Assembly: GCA_016868055.1 (NCBI GenBank)
Contig: VGHX01000007.1
Span: 1 to 56,008, forward strand
Direction: 5' to 3'
Origin: Betaproteobacteria bacterium
Lineage (GTDB): Bacteria > Pseudomonadota > Gammaproteobacteria > Burkholderiales > Burkholderiaceae_D
DNA length: 56,008 nucleotides
Shown here: in pieces, positions 39,321 to 48,279 of the stretch
How the letters are laid out: each line of letters opens with the position of its first letter
How positions within the stretch are numbered: the stretch's first letter is position 1
The notes under the pieces: generated by a model
Told to the model about the DNA's origin: nothing
What the model saw: the letters and a program-made list of their open reading frames with translations, nothing else
Databases searched by the model: none
Translations under genes and position numbers: made by a program

Positions 39321-40904
39321 TCATTCCAGTCCGAGGGATAACTGCGGTGTTGATGGTGCCTCTGCCTTGGTTGAGTCTGCAGACTTTGGCTTTGACTTGG
39401 ACGGCCGGCGGCCTTCACGCGCTGGGTTGCGGCTGCCATGTTTATCGAAGACGCGCCGTGCTTCTTCGCGTGCTTCAGGTTCGCGGCGCAGTGCCCACAT
39501 GGTCTCGCGTGCATGGCGCGCTGCCGCTAGGTGATCGACGACCGGCTCCGGATACGTGCTGCCAATGATTACCCCGGTGTGTTGCTGAACCGCCGATGGC
39601 ATAGTCCACGGCTCGAAAATAAATTCGTTAGGCACGTTCACAAGTGCGGGTAGCCAGCGCCTGACGAATTCACCGTCCGGGTCTTGATCTTGCGCCTGCT
39701 TGACGGGGTTGTAGATGCGCAGGGTATTGATGCCAGTGACCCCCGACTGCATTTGAATCTGTGAGTAATGAATACCGGGCTCGTAATCAAGAAACTCCTG
39801 AGCCAAGTGCAATGCCGGCTCACGCCAATGATTCCATAGCTGATAGCTTGAAAAGCTCACCAGTAATGCCCGCATTCGAAAGTTGATCCAACCGGTTTCA
39901 GCCAGCATGCGCATGCAGGCATCAATTAAAGGAAAGCCGGTTTCTGCTTTACGCCAGCGCTCGAAGTACTCGCGATTGAAGTGTGGCTCACGCAAGCCAT
40001 CAAAGCCACGATGCATATTGCGCGTTTCAATCTCGGGCTCGGATTCCAGCTTTTGCACAAAGTGGCAACGCCAATGTAGTCGGCTCTCGAAAGACTTTAA
40101 GCCCTCGAGTGCGCCTTTGGGCCTCACGTGTGCAGGCATGGCATTCAGCTCGGCGCGCGTCTTCCACACTTTGTGTACAAGCTCTCTGATCGACAAGCTG
40201 CCGTAGGCAATATGAGGCGACAGCCGCGAACATAAATCTGCTGCCGAGAGTGGGCTCGACATGCCAAAGCGGTAGTGCGACAAGCGCTGTGAAAGAAACT
40301 GCTTCAGCAATTGTGCCGCTTGCTTGCGACCACCTTTTTGCCGCAGAGGTTTATCGTTATCCGGCAGACCCATCCAGTGCGGCAGCATGATGCCATTGGG
40401 CGTCAGCGTGCCCTCTGGTTTGCCTAAGAAATCTGGCGCTGCAAGCGGCGCAGGCTTCATGCGTTGCATCCAGAGATCAGACCACGCGTCACGCGAGCTG
40501 AGTTTGCGAACAACACCATTCGACGGGAATTCTCGCCACATAATGCCGTTGGCGCTGCACCATTCAGCGACGCGCTTGTCGCGCTCGTAAGTAAGTACAT
40601 TCCCCGTTTCTTCATGCGAGTACAGCGCAAATGGCCCGAATGTATCGAGTACTCGCTGAAAGATCGCGATTGCTTCGCCATATTGCGCAAGCAGCGGACT
40701 ACCACGCGCGGACAGGGCTTGGTCAAGCTCGGTCAAACATTCATTGATGAAGCCAATATGTTGCGTAGCGAAATCTGGCGCACGAATCAGGCTGGGCTCG
40801 TAGATATACAGTGGCAGTACTTGACGATGCTTGGCAGCCTCGACCAGCGGCGCATGATCAAACACACGCAGATCGCGCTTGAACCACACGATGCCCAGCT
40901 TCAT
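39321..40904 (-). CDS. Photolyase/cryptochrome-family protein, atypical
   Basis: A 527-residue protein from ATG 40904, which overlaps the stop of the upstream gene (ATGA); ATG 40913 is an alternative. The N-terminal alpha/beta antenna domain starts KLGIVWFKRDLRVFDHAPL. The FAD-binding domain has LSPHIAYGSLSIREL, TGFPLIDACMRMLAETGWINFRMRALLVSF, and then DYEPGIHYSQIQMQSGVTGINTLRIYNP, where classical enzymes have a DGDLASNNxxWQW-like segment. A basic low-complexity C-terminus (RRPSKSKPKSADSTKAEAP) follows. No iron-sulfur cysteine cluster is visible in the C-terminal half. It may be a light-driven repair enzyme or a light sensor. Confidence 0.82.
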   Translation of the reverse strand: MKLGIVWFKRDLRVFDHAPLVEAAKHRQVLPLYIYEPSLIRAPDFATQHIGFINECLTELDQALSARGSPLLAQYGEAIAIFQRVLDTFGPFALYSHEETGNVLTYERDKRVAEWCSANGIMWREFPSNGVVRKLSSRDAWSDLWMQRMKPAPLAAPDFLGKPEGTLTPNGIMLPHWMGLPDNDKPLRQKGGRKQAAQLLKQFLSQRLSHYRFGMSSPLSAADLCSRLSPHIAYGSLSIRELVHKVWKTRAELNAMPAHVRPKGALEGLKSFESRLHWRCHFVQKLESEPEIETRNMHRGFDGLREPHFNREYFERWRKAETGFPLIDACMRMLAETGWINFRMRALLVSFSSYQLWNHWREPALHLAQEFLDYEPGIHYSQIQMQSGVTGINTLRIYNPVKQAQDQDPDGEFVRRWLPALVNVPNEFIFEPWTMPSAVQQHTGVIIGSTYPEPVVDHLAAARHARETMWALRREPEAREEARRVFDKHGSRNPAREGRRPSKSKPKSADSTKAEAPSTPQLSLGLE

Positions 40905-42052
40905 CGATGCCATCCCCGTTGTGGGTGGGCTTCGGTACAGTGCGACCAGAATGCAGAAAACGAGCGGCAGGTCTTGGCGGGATTGGCAAACTGCCGCGGC
41001 GCGTCTGCGAGCTGTGTGCACAGCTGCGGCAGCAGACCATCGTAGCCGGGGTTCAGCGTGGCTACTGATTCAACATACGGCGTTTCAGAAAGCATGTCTT
41101 TCAGTTCGTTGAGATCACCGATGAATAGTGCATCCGTGATAGCCATCATTCTATCTGTCACGAACTGCCAGCGCCGCGCTGACCATAGGAAGCGCGCATG
41201 GAAGGGCAGGTGGATGACGCCAATACGAAGCCCATCGAAGGAGCGCTGAGATAGCATCCAAGGATGAACCAACTGAACGCGCTCAGCTTTTGGGATGGTC
41301 GATGTTATCAGGGCGGATGGTCTCGTAAGCAGACCGGGCTCTTCCACCCCCACCAATGACGGTACCGTGTTGATAGTTTGATTGCGTCGCGCGATCTGGT
41401 CGAGATGCTCGTAGCTGGTATCCAGCACGCTTCCGGCACAGTGCCAGTCGGCCGCGGCGTAGTGCGCAACATTTTCGGCGTTGAACAGGTAGGGCTTGCT
41501 ACTGAAAGTGGCGGCGACCCACTGCCACGATAGATGGTTTGACGCCAGATCGCCGTCCAGCAGATGGGCAAACATCCAATCCGCACCCATGCGCCAGTGT
41601 ATTTTGCGCAAATGAATGACATAGCTTGCCAGCCACATGCGCGCATGATTATGCAAATAACCGGTGGCGTACAGCTGATGCACGGCGCGATCAATCACCG
41701 CTAGTCCGGTGCGACCTTCACGGATATCGTCGGGCAGCTCGTCGGCGTAGCGTACGCCCGGGAGGCCAGGCCGCATATCTGAAAGAATTCGCTCGTCCTC
41801 GCGGCTCCACACGTGATGAAAAAATTCACGCCAGCCGAATTCAAACGCCAGTTTGTCGGAGAGCTTGAGTTTCGGCAGCCGCTCAAATAATTCCGGGATC
41901 GTGATGAAACCGTGTGTGATGTACGGCGATAGTCGTGTGACCCTGCCATTGAGATGATTACGGGTTTTGCCATACGCGGCGACGTCGATCGCCGACAGCC
42001 GCGCATGAAGGGCGGTGTCGGTCGGTTCGAAATGTTCAGGTTTGAGACGCAT
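40901..42052 (-). CDS. Photolyase-like protein with the FAD domain first
   Basis: A 383-residue protein that begins directly in the photolyase FAD-binding domain: VTRLSPYITHGFITIPELF, FEFGWREFFHHVW, GLAVIDRAVHQLYATGYLHNHARMW and LLDGDLASNHLSWQWVAATF are all near-canonical for class I photolyases. It lacks the N-terminal alpha/beta antenna domain. After about residue 235 comes a segment (ERVQLVHPWML, LRIGVIHLPFH, ITDALFIGDLNELKDML) that could be an alpha/beta domain, so the order of domains may be reversed. The start codon lies within a hairpin. It is 39 bases downstream of the orphan gene with the HrpL box and overlaps the next photolyase gene by four bases. Confidence 0.78.
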   Translation of the reverse strand: MRLKPEHFEPTDTALHARLSAIDVAAYGKTRNHLNGRVTRLSPYITHGFITIPELFERLPKLKLSDKLAFEFGWREFFHHVWSREDERILSDMRPGLPGVRYADELPDDIREGRTGLAVIDRAVHQLYATGYLHNHARMWLASYVIHLRKIHWRMGADWMFAHLLDGDLASNHLSWQWVAATFSSKPYLFNAENVAHYAAADWHCAGSVLDTSYEHLDQIARRNQTINTVPSLVGVEEPGLLTRPSALITSTIPKAERVQLVHPWMLSQRSFDGLRIGVIHLPFHARFLWSARRWQFVTDRMMAITDALFIGDLNELKDMLSETPYVESVATLNPGYDGLLPQLCTQLADAPRQFANPAKTCRSFSAFWSHCTEAHPQRGWHR

Positions 42053-42075
42053 GCCGCATTGTAATGTTGCGGCAT
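42051..42075 (-). promoter_or_regulatory. Hairpin overlapping the start codon of the photolyase-like gene
   Basis: Perfect inverted repeat ATGCCGCA (42051-42058) / TGCGGCAT (42068-42075) with a nine-base loop. In the minus-strand mRNA the last two bases of the 3' arm are part of the AUG start codon. It could hinder initiation or bind a regulator. No T-run follows, so it is not a terminator. Confidence 0.45.
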
Positions 42076-42091
42076 GAGTAATGCAGAAAGT

Positions 42092-43444
42092 TTATTGCAT
42101 CGGGCCGCGAAGAAAATCACGGTAATAGGCGGGTAGTTCATTAAGAACTTCCGTCGCTTCAAAAGGAGGTAGCGTCTCGATCCAACCCTGTAGGTGTCTA
42201 CATAACTCGGCGCCGTTCTTTGACAAGACGAAGGCTTGTTGATTAAGGTTGTTGGAAGGTGCAACTCCTAATATTTCGGTATACCTGTAGGCTGATCCGG
42301 TTACCTTGGTGCACGCTCGTATCAGTTTTTCATCAAAATATAATTCCTTCATCTGCTTGATACAGCCAACGATGAAACTTGTAAGTAAATTCCAAGCTTC
42401 ATTATGCTTCAAAAAAGAAAGTTGGTCATATTCGAAAGCATATTCGAGTGCAAGATAAATATCCAGTATCGACTCTTTGCGTTTTTCTGGGGGCATTGCG
42501 CGTAGCTGATTGAAAATTTCATTCGTGAATTCTTCGCTGCCCATGGCAGCCAATGGCAACAAGTCCGTAATCTTGACATCACGAATGATATCGTTGACGA
42601 AACCCATCTCTTCGCAAAAGGTACGAATGGAAGACCTGCCATCATACTTGAGGCCAGCCAGATCTATTTCAAGTAAAAGAGGTAGGGAGTTGTTAAGTAT
42701 TTTATGTTCGACCAGTAGCTTTAGTTGGGTCACTGTAAACTGGGTGCGCATTTTCTGCGATTGACCTTTTCTTTGCGTGGCAGGCCTGAGAAGAGGCAAT
42801 AACGCTTGTACGTCTTTCTCAAATCGCTCCGGACCTCGGGCCTCTTTCTCTGTTTTGAGGTTTTCTATGATCCATTCATTAACCTTAGATACATCCTTGC
42901 CATAAACCTTATTGTCTGACCAGCAAAGTACAGCCAGGTTGGCCGCGAGGCGCGTGTCAGGCGACAATGTCGTGAGGAGTAGCTGGTCGTAGATGCCGCC
43001 GGCTGCCAACTTGTCTAGGTACCTGCGGACATAATTAGCCTCGACTTTGCCGCTACCGGAAATCTTCATCAGATCCGCTCTCAGTCGTGGGAAGCGGCGC
43101 TCAGAATGCGCAGCATCCACGCTGAAATAACCCTGGCGACTGGTCAGGATCATGCCTTTCCACTCGGCGGCGGATTTGAGCTCGCTTGCGATCCTGGTGG
43201 TGACGTCGAGCGGCAGCGTCCAGTGGAAGCCGGGGTGGTTGAGCTTTACGCTGAATTCGCCGGCGGCGATTTCTTTTCGGCATCCCAACAGTGCCAGCAG
43301 GCTCTGCTTCTCCGACATTGTTGGTGGAACAGCCGGTGTTGGTGAAGGTGTGTCTGTGACGGTGGCTTCATTGACGCGAGCGCGCGTGGCAGCGGCGCCG
43401 TAAACTTGGTGAGTGTCAGGCCGTTCAAATGTTGTGCGTTTCAT
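42092..43444 (-). CDS. Orphan protein behind a HrpL-type promoter, candidate type III effector
   Basis: Not recognised. 450 residues from ATG 43444; ATG 43447 immediately before it is equally possible, with GAGGA just upstream. Residues 1-45 are Thr/Ala/Pro-rich and probably disordered (TRARVNEATVTDTPSPTPAV). The rest is largely helical, with Leu-rich segments (LKLLVEHKILNNSLPLLLEI, ILDIYLALEYAF) and no membrane helix or known catalytic motif. Composition is mosaic: lines sampled near the 5' end hold 57-58% G+C, whereas several in the 3' half hold 32-38%. The promoter match GGAACC-N15-CCACNNA at 43472-43499 is the strongest functional clue. The photolyase genes follow at 39 bases. A type III effector fits all this but is inferred. 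Confidence 0.75.
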   Translation of the reverse strand: MKRTTFERPDTHQVYGAAATRARVNEATVTDTPSPTPAVPPTMSEKQSLLALLGCRKEIAAGEFSVKLNHPGFHWTLPLDVTTRIASELKSAAEWKGMILTSRQGYFSVDAAHSERRFPRLRADLMKISGSGKVEANYVRRYLDKLAAGGIYDQLLLTTLSPDTRLAANLAVLCWSDNKVYGKDVSKVNEWIIENLKTEKEARGPERFEKDVQALLPLLRPATQRKGQSQKMRTQFTVTQLKLLVEHKILNNSLPLLLEIDLAGLKYDGRSSIRTFCEEMGFVNDIIRDVKITDLLPLAAMGSEEFTNEIFNQLRAMPPEKRKESILDIYLALEYAFEYDQLSFLKHNEAWNLLTSFIVGCIKQMKELYFDEKLIRACTKVTGSAYRYTEILGVAPSNNLNQQAFVLSKNGAELCRHLQGWIETLPPFEATEVLNELPAYYRDFLRGPMQ

Positions 43445-43471
43445 CATGGTCCTCGTTGAATAAGCGAGGAC

Positions 43472-43499
43472 TAGGTGGCAGGTGTATTGCGCGGGTTCC
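43472..43499 (-). promoter_or_regulatory. HrpL-type (hrp box) promoter
   Basis: On the minus strand: GGAACC (43494-43499), 15 bases, CCACCTA (43472-43478). This matches the HrpL ECF sigma consensus GGAACC-N15/16-CCACNNA at all eleven fixed positions. The box ends 27 bases before ATG 43444, leaving room for a transcript start, a short leader and the GAGGA ribosome site. It is the only full match I found in the window. Confidence 0.75.
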
Positions 43500-43615
43500 T
43501 GGGATGCTTGCGGTGCCGATAGCCGCGTTACCCGCACGGTGCAGAATCGCGTTGATCCCACATGAGCATGTGCGTGAACCTACGCGAGCTGGAGGATGTG
43601 GTGGAGGCGAGCGTT

Positions 43616-46600
43616 TTACATGCTGCGTCGGTACTGCCCACCTACCTCGAACAAGGCCTCGGTGATTTGTCCTAGCGAACAGACGCGTGCCGCTTTCATT
43701 AGCTGCGCGAACACGTTTTCGTCATTAATCGCAGCTTGCTGGAGCGCGGCCAAGGCCTTGGGCGCCTGGTCTTTGTGCCGCACATGAAAATCAGTCAGAC
43801 GCTTCAGCTGCGATTGCTTTTCGTCTTCAGTCGAGCGCGCCAGCGCAAGCGCCTGCGGGACGGTATCGCCATTAGGATTACGGAACGTATTCACGCCGAT
43901 GATGGGTAAGCTACCGTCATGCTTCTTGTGCTCGTACAGCAGCGACTCTTCCTGAATCTTGCTGCGCTGGTAGCCGGTTTCCATGGCACCCAGTACGCCG
44001 CCGCGCTCGGCAATACGCTCGAATTCTTGCAGCACCGCTTCCTCAACCAGATCGGTCAACTCATCAAGTACAAATGCGCCTTGGTTCGGGTTCTCGTTTT
44101 TCGCCAGGCCCCACTCGCGGTTGATGATCAGCTGTATCGCTAAAGCTCTGCGTACTGATTCATCGGTAGGCGTGGTGATCGCTTCGTCATACGCATTGGT
44201 ATGCAGCGAGTTGCAGTTGTCGTAGATCGCGATTAGCGCTTGCAGTGTGGTGCGGATATCATTGAAGTCAACTTCCTGCGCATGCAGCGAACGACCGGAC
44301 GTTTGAATGTGGTACTTGAGTTTCTGGCTCCTGTCGTTAGCGCCGTATTTTTCCTTCATCGTCACCGCCCAAATGCGGCGCGCGACGCGACCAAGCACGG
44401 TGTATTCCGGGTCCATGCCGTTTGAAAAGAAGAACGACAGGTTTGGCGCGAAGTCATCAATATGCATACCGCGCGCGAGATAGGCTTCAACAAACGTAAA
44501 GCCGTTTGATAGCGTGAATGCAAGCTGCGAGATGGGATTGGCACCGGCTTCGGCGATGTGATAACCCGAGATAGAGACTGAATAGAAATTGCGTACCTGA
44601 TGATCGACAAAGTATTGCTGTATGTCGCCCATGACCTTGAGTGAAAATTCGGTCGAGAAAATGCAGGTATTTTGGCCTTGGTCTTCTTTCAGAATATCGG
44701 CCTGCACCGTGCCACGAACGTTTTTCAGTACCCATGCCTTGACTTGCGCCGCTTCCTCCGCAGTCGGCTCCCGTCCTTTCTCGGAACGGAATTTATCGAG
44801 CTGCTGGTCGATTGCGGTATTCATGAAGAAGGCCAGTATCGTCGGTGCAGGGCCATTAATCGTCATCGATACCGAGGTGGTCGGATCGCATAGATCAAAG
44901 CCGTCATAGAGCACCTTCATGTCATCCAGCGTCGCGATCGATACCCCCGAGTTGCCGACCTTGCCGTAAATATCCGGGCGTAGCGCGGGGTCAGCACCAT
45001 ACAGTGTGACCGAGTCAAACGCGGTGGATAAGCGCTTGGCTGGCATACCTTCGGATACCAGCTTGAAACGGCGATTGGTGCGAAACGCATCGCCTTCGCC
45101 CGCAAACATACGGGTGGGGTCTTCATTCTCTCGCTTGAATGGAAACACCCCTGCAGTGAACGGAAAGTACCCGGGCAGATTTTCTTTCGTTAACCAGCGC
45201 AACAAATCGCCATGATCCGCATACTTCGGCAACGAGACCTTGCGCACACGATTACCTGAGAGGGTCTCGGTGTACAGACGAGTGCGGATTTCCTTGTCAC
45301 GGATTTTGACGACATGCTCGTCGCCTTCGTAGTGGCTGCGAATTTCCGGCCAAGCTGCCAATGCCTGACGTGCATCTGCATCCAGCGCGTGTTCACGCTG
45401 TGTAATCAACCCATCAATATCTGCCGCCTTGCCGGCGGCTGCCAGCATGCGCTTAGCTTCTGACAACTGCTGATGCTCACGCGCGATGATCGCTTGTTTT
45501 TCAACACGTCGGTGATACGAGCGTACGGTGTCGGCAATCTCGGCCAGGTATCGGCTACGTGCCGGTGGCACGATGGCATGACGGCCGCTGGAGAAGCGCG
45601 CTGCCACTGGCGCCAGTTTGCCAGCTTGTGTTTGAAGGCCACGTGCCTGCAGCAGTGGCAGCAGGCCGTGATACAGCGCACTGACGCCGTCATCGTTGAA
45701 ACGCGACGCTTGTGTGCCTAAGACGGGCATTTGCTCAGGCGTTTGTGTCCATGCTTCGCGGTTGCGCTGCACTTGTTTCGCGACATCGCGCAGTGCGTCT
45801 TGAGCGCCTTTGCGGTCGAATTTATTGATCGCAATCGCATCCGCAAAATCGAGCATATCGATTTTTTCCAGCTGCGATGCGGCGCCGAACTCTGGCGTCA
45901 TGACATACAAGCTGACATCCACATGCGGCACGATCGCCGCATCACCTTGGCCGATACCGGAGGTTTCAACAATCACCAGATCAAAGCCGGCGGCACGACA
46001 AGCCGCAATCACATCAGGTAGCGCCTGCGATATTTCCGAGCCAGCCTCGCGCGTCGCGAGTGAGCGCATGAAGACACGGCTATTGCCATGCCATGGGCTG
46101 ATGGCATTCATTCGAATACGATCGCCCAGCAGCGCGCCACCCGATTTTCGACGTGAAGGATCGATCGATATCAACGCAATGTTCAATGCGTCACTTTGAT
46201 CGATTCGCAGACGTCGTATCAATTCGTCAGTTAATGACGACTTACCCGCGCCGCCTGTACCCGTAATGCCGAGCGCAGGTATATTCTTTTGCTTGTCTGC
46301 TTCATGCAGCGCAGCGCGAAGTTCAGACGAGACTTTATTGTTTTCCAATGCCGTGATTAGTTGCGCCAGTGGTCTGTGACGATCTGCAATGTCTCCTTGC
46401 TGTAGTGCGCTGATACTGGTTGGGGCGTAAGTCGACAGATCGCTGTCGCAGGTTTGAACCATGTAAGAGATCATGCCAACCAGGCCCATGCGTTGCCCAT
46501 CTTCCGGGCTAAAAATCCGCGTGACCCCGTACTCGTGCAGTTCATTGATCTCGTTGGCGACGATCACACCGCCACCACCACCAAATACCTTGATGTGCGC

Positions 46601-46894
46601 GCCACCTCGCTGCCGCAGCAAATCGATCGTGTATTTGAAGTACTCGAGATGGCCACCCTGATAACTCGATACGGCAATGCCGTGGGCGTCTTCCTGCAAA
46701 GCAGCGGTCACAATGTCATCCACCGAACGGTTATGTCCTAGGTGAATTACCTCAGCGCCTTGCGACATCAGAATACGGCGCATGATGTTGATGGAGGCGT
46801 CGTGACCATCAAATAAGGAAGCTGCAGTGACAAAGCGCACTTTGTTTTGAGGCGTGTAAGCGGTGAGGCTCTGCGCGACGGAAAGGTCGGTCAT
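43616..46894 (-). CDS. icmF: Fused isobutyryl-CoA mutase IcmF
   Basis: A 1092-residue adenosylcobalamin enzyme. Domains in order: B12-binding domain with the lower-ligand motif LFDGHDAS (His31) and [11 protein letters not shown]; a MeaB-like G-protein domain with [17 protein letters not shown]; and the mutase TIM barrel ([66 protein letters not shown]). It interconverts isobutyryl-CoA and n-butyryl-CoA; some family members also act on isovaleryl-/pivalyl-CoA. An operator like that of liuR lies 52-73 bases upstream. The length is normal. Confidence 0.95.
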   Translation of the reverse strand: MTDLSVAQSLTAYTPQNKVRFVTAASLFDGHDASINIMRRILMSQGAEVIHLGHNRSVDDIVTAALQEDAHGIAVSSYQGGHLEYFKYTIDLLRQRGGAHIKVFGGGGGVIVANEINELHEYGVTRIFSPEDGQRMGLVGMISYMVQTCDSDLSTYAPTSISALQQGDIADRHRPLAQLITALENNKVSSELRAALHEADKQKNIPALGITGTGGAGKSSLTDELIRRLRIDQSDALNIALISIDPSRRKSGGALLGDRIRMNAISPWHGNSRVFMRSLATREAGSEISQALPDVIAACRAAGFDLVIVETSGIGQGDAAIVPHVDVSLYVMTPEFGAASQLEKIDMLDFADAIAINKFDRKGAQDALRDVAKQVQRNREAWTQTPEQMPVLGTQASRFNDDGVSALYHGLLPLLQARGLQTQAGKLAPVAARFSSGRHAIVPPARSRYLAEIADTVRSYHRRVEKQAIIAREHQQLSEAKRMLAAAGKAADIDGLITQREHALDADARQALAAWPEIRSHYEGDEHVVKIRDKEIRTRLYTETLSGNRVRKVSLPKYADHGDLLRWLTKENLPGYFPFTAGVFPFKRENEDPTRMFAGEGDAFRTNRRFKLVSEGMPAKRLSTAFDSVTLYGADPALRPDIYGKVGNSGVSIATLDDMKVLYDGFDLCDPTTSVSMTINGPAPTILAFFMNTAIDQQLDKFRSEKGREPTAEEAAQVKAWVLKNVRGTVQADILKEDQGQNTCIFSTEFSLKVMGDIQQYFVDHQVRNFYSVSISGYHIAEAGANPISQLAFTLSNGFTFVEAYLARGMHIDDFAPNLSFFFSNGMDPEYTVLGRVARRIWAVTMKEKYGANDRSQKLKYHIQTSGRSLHAQEVDFNDIRTTLQALIAIYDNCNSLHTNAYDEAITTPTDESVRRALAIQLIINREWGLAKNENPNQGAFVLDELTDLVEEAVLQEFERIAERGGVLGAMETGYQRSKIQEESLLYEHKKHDGSLPIIGVNTFRNPNGDTVPQALALARSTEDEKQSQLKRLTDFHVRHKDQAPKALAALQQAAINDENVFAQLMKAARVCSLGQITEALFEVGGQYRRSM

Positions 46895-46945
46895 GGGAAT
46901 GTGCTCCGGACGGCCGGCATGGCGCCAGCCGCAATGATTTTCCGA

Positions 46946-46967
46946 TTGACGCTTACGTCAACGTCAA
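46946..46967. promoter_or_regulatory. LiuR-like operator upstream of icmF
   Basis: A near-palindrome with arms TTGACGCTTAC and GTCAACGTCAA, mismatched at two of eleven pairs. It shares TTGACG, TTACGT and AACGTC in the same spacing with the perfect site before liuR (3727-3748). It lies 52-73 bases upstream of the icmF start, suitable for transcriptional control. Confidence 0.68.
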
Positions 46968-47002
46968 GGCGACTGAGTATAGCCGGAAACAATCCCCGCT
47001 GA

Positions 47003-47563
47003 TTAAGCCCGCCGTGCAGCGGTAAGCTGTGCGAGCCGCGCGCTCGCCATGTCTTGCAAGCCGCGTAGCGCAAAGTTGCCGCGCGCGAGCTCTGTCACCC
47101 ATTGATAGAGGTGGCTGGCTTGCTCGGACTGTTCAACTGCCTCAAGGCATTCGGCTAGGCGGTACGCTGACGCCGCATCGGCCTCATTGAGCTGCAGCGC
47201 GACCCGGTAGAAATGTACAGCTGAGGCAGGCTGGCCCAGCCGCTGCAGACAGGTGCCAGCTAAAAAACAGTGCTCGGGGTCATCTGACGCGTAGGAGGCG
47301 CAGACCATCGCCAGCGGAAGTGCAAGCAGGAAGTCGCCGTCGTCGCACAGCCTAGTGGCAAGCCGCCGGGACCGCACAATAGCTTCAGCGCCGAGCTGAA
47401 GGCACGACGCGAGTGTTTGATTTTTTGCAAGCGACGACTGCCAGCGTTCAAGGTGTTGTGGCATTTGCTCGAGCAATTCCATCGCAAGTAGAACGCTGTC
47501 GCGAATTTCTGGGTCTGGGCTATGAACTGCCGAGGTCGCGGCTTGTTTGAGTAAGGGGTTCAT
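47003..47563 (-). CDS. SycD/LcrH-like TPR protein, probable class II type III secretion chaperone
   Basis: A 186-residue protein from ATG 47563; the frame is open further upstream, overlapping the neighbouring gene. Three tetratricopeptide-like repeats cover about 74-176. The middle part, HCFLAGTCLQRLGQPASAVH then FYRVALQLNEADAASAYRLA, ends in AECL at 137-140. The spacing of F-L-G-x-C-x-Q-x-x-G-Q, A...Y..A and AECL is that of LcrH/SycD/IpgC. Such chaperones bind the two hydrophobic translocators of type III secretion systems. The adjacent upstream gene encodes a small two-helix membrane protein, a possible client. A generic TPR protein is the alternative. Confidence 0.6.
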   Translation of the reverse strand: MNPLLKQAATSAVHSPDPEIRDSVLLAMELLEQMPQHLERWQSSLAKNQTLASCLQLGAEAIVRSRRLATRLCDDGDFLLALPLAMVCASYASDDPEHCFLAGTCLQRLGQPASAVHFYRVALQLNEADAASAYRLAECLEAVEQSEQASHLYQWVTELARGNFALRGLQDMASARLAQLTAARRA

Positions 47564-47618
47564 CACTTCTTCGGGTCGCGCCGCCGCAGCCTTAGCCGCA
47601 GCGGTATCAAAAACAAGC

Positions 47619-48032
47619 TCAGGCCGTTGCGGTCGATGGTGCCAGATTTTCTCTGCCGATCTGCGTCGAGAGCATGCCGAGGAACCCGACTGTGAGCATG
47701 ACCCCACCGCTGCCCAGCATCACTCTGTGCAGGTTAGCCTCCGGATCGTTGGGACTATTTAGTTCGTTACCGCCGACAATCATCAAAGCCATGCCTGCAA
47801 CAGCACCTAAACCGCAAAACACACCGACGGCGATACGCACGGGAAGGGGGCAGATGGGTATCAGATTTTTCTCAGCGGTAGTTGAACTTGTGGCGCGGGC
47901 AATTTGGCCTTCTGCATAGCTGCCTTGTGCATTTTTCGTATGTTTCACCTGTTCTTCTGAGCTCGATGAATCTGCGCTGTCGATATAGGAGGAGCTATTG
48001 CTGGCGTGATGGGTGTGTACTGTCCTTGGCAT
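47619..48032 (-). CDS. Small Ser-rich protein with two membrane segments
   Basis: Not recognised. 137 residues from ATG 48032, with AAAGGA nearby upstream. Residues 1-55 are polar and Ser/His/Thr-rich (ASNSSSYIDSADSSSSEEQ), without acidic residues in the first twelve. Two hydrophobic helices follow, about 65-87 (VRIAVGVFCGLGAVAGMALM) and 103-124 (RVMLGSGGVMLTVGFLGML), separated by a short polar loop (NELNSPNDPEAN), and a short polar tail. There is no Sec signal peptide. A polar N-terminus with a helix hairpin is seen in type III translocators and membrane-inserted effectors. The chaperone-like gene starts 55 bases downstream. Confidence 0.7.
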   Translation of the reverse strand: MPRTVHTHHASNSSSYIDSADSSSSEEQVKHTKNAQGSYAEGQIARATSSTTAEKNLIPICPLPVRIAVGVFCGLGAVAGMALMIVGGNELNSPNDPEANLHRVMLGSGGVMLTVGFLGMLSTQIGRENLAPSTATA

Positions 48033-48279
48033 AATGTGATTTCCTTTCGTGTTAAATGTGGTTGTCGATGGCGCCACTATTGAACGTTGACGGTGCCAAA
48101 GGCATGCGTAACCACGCTTTAGAAAAAATCACCAAGATTTGATTTTCGCAGCGAGCAACCCGATATCGCCTTATCAGTCGTTTCGATCAGCGGACATTAA
48201 TGCTCAGATTTCCGCCGATGACTCATTTCGCTGCCATGCGATCAGCAACTATCTGCGCAATGCAGTGCTAAAAGCGATG

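Noticed and set aside
48033-48279. HrpL box or other strong promoter upstream of the small two-helix protein
   Set aside because: No GGAACC on the relevant strand and no convincing sigma70 hexamers; the region contains nothing I can name.
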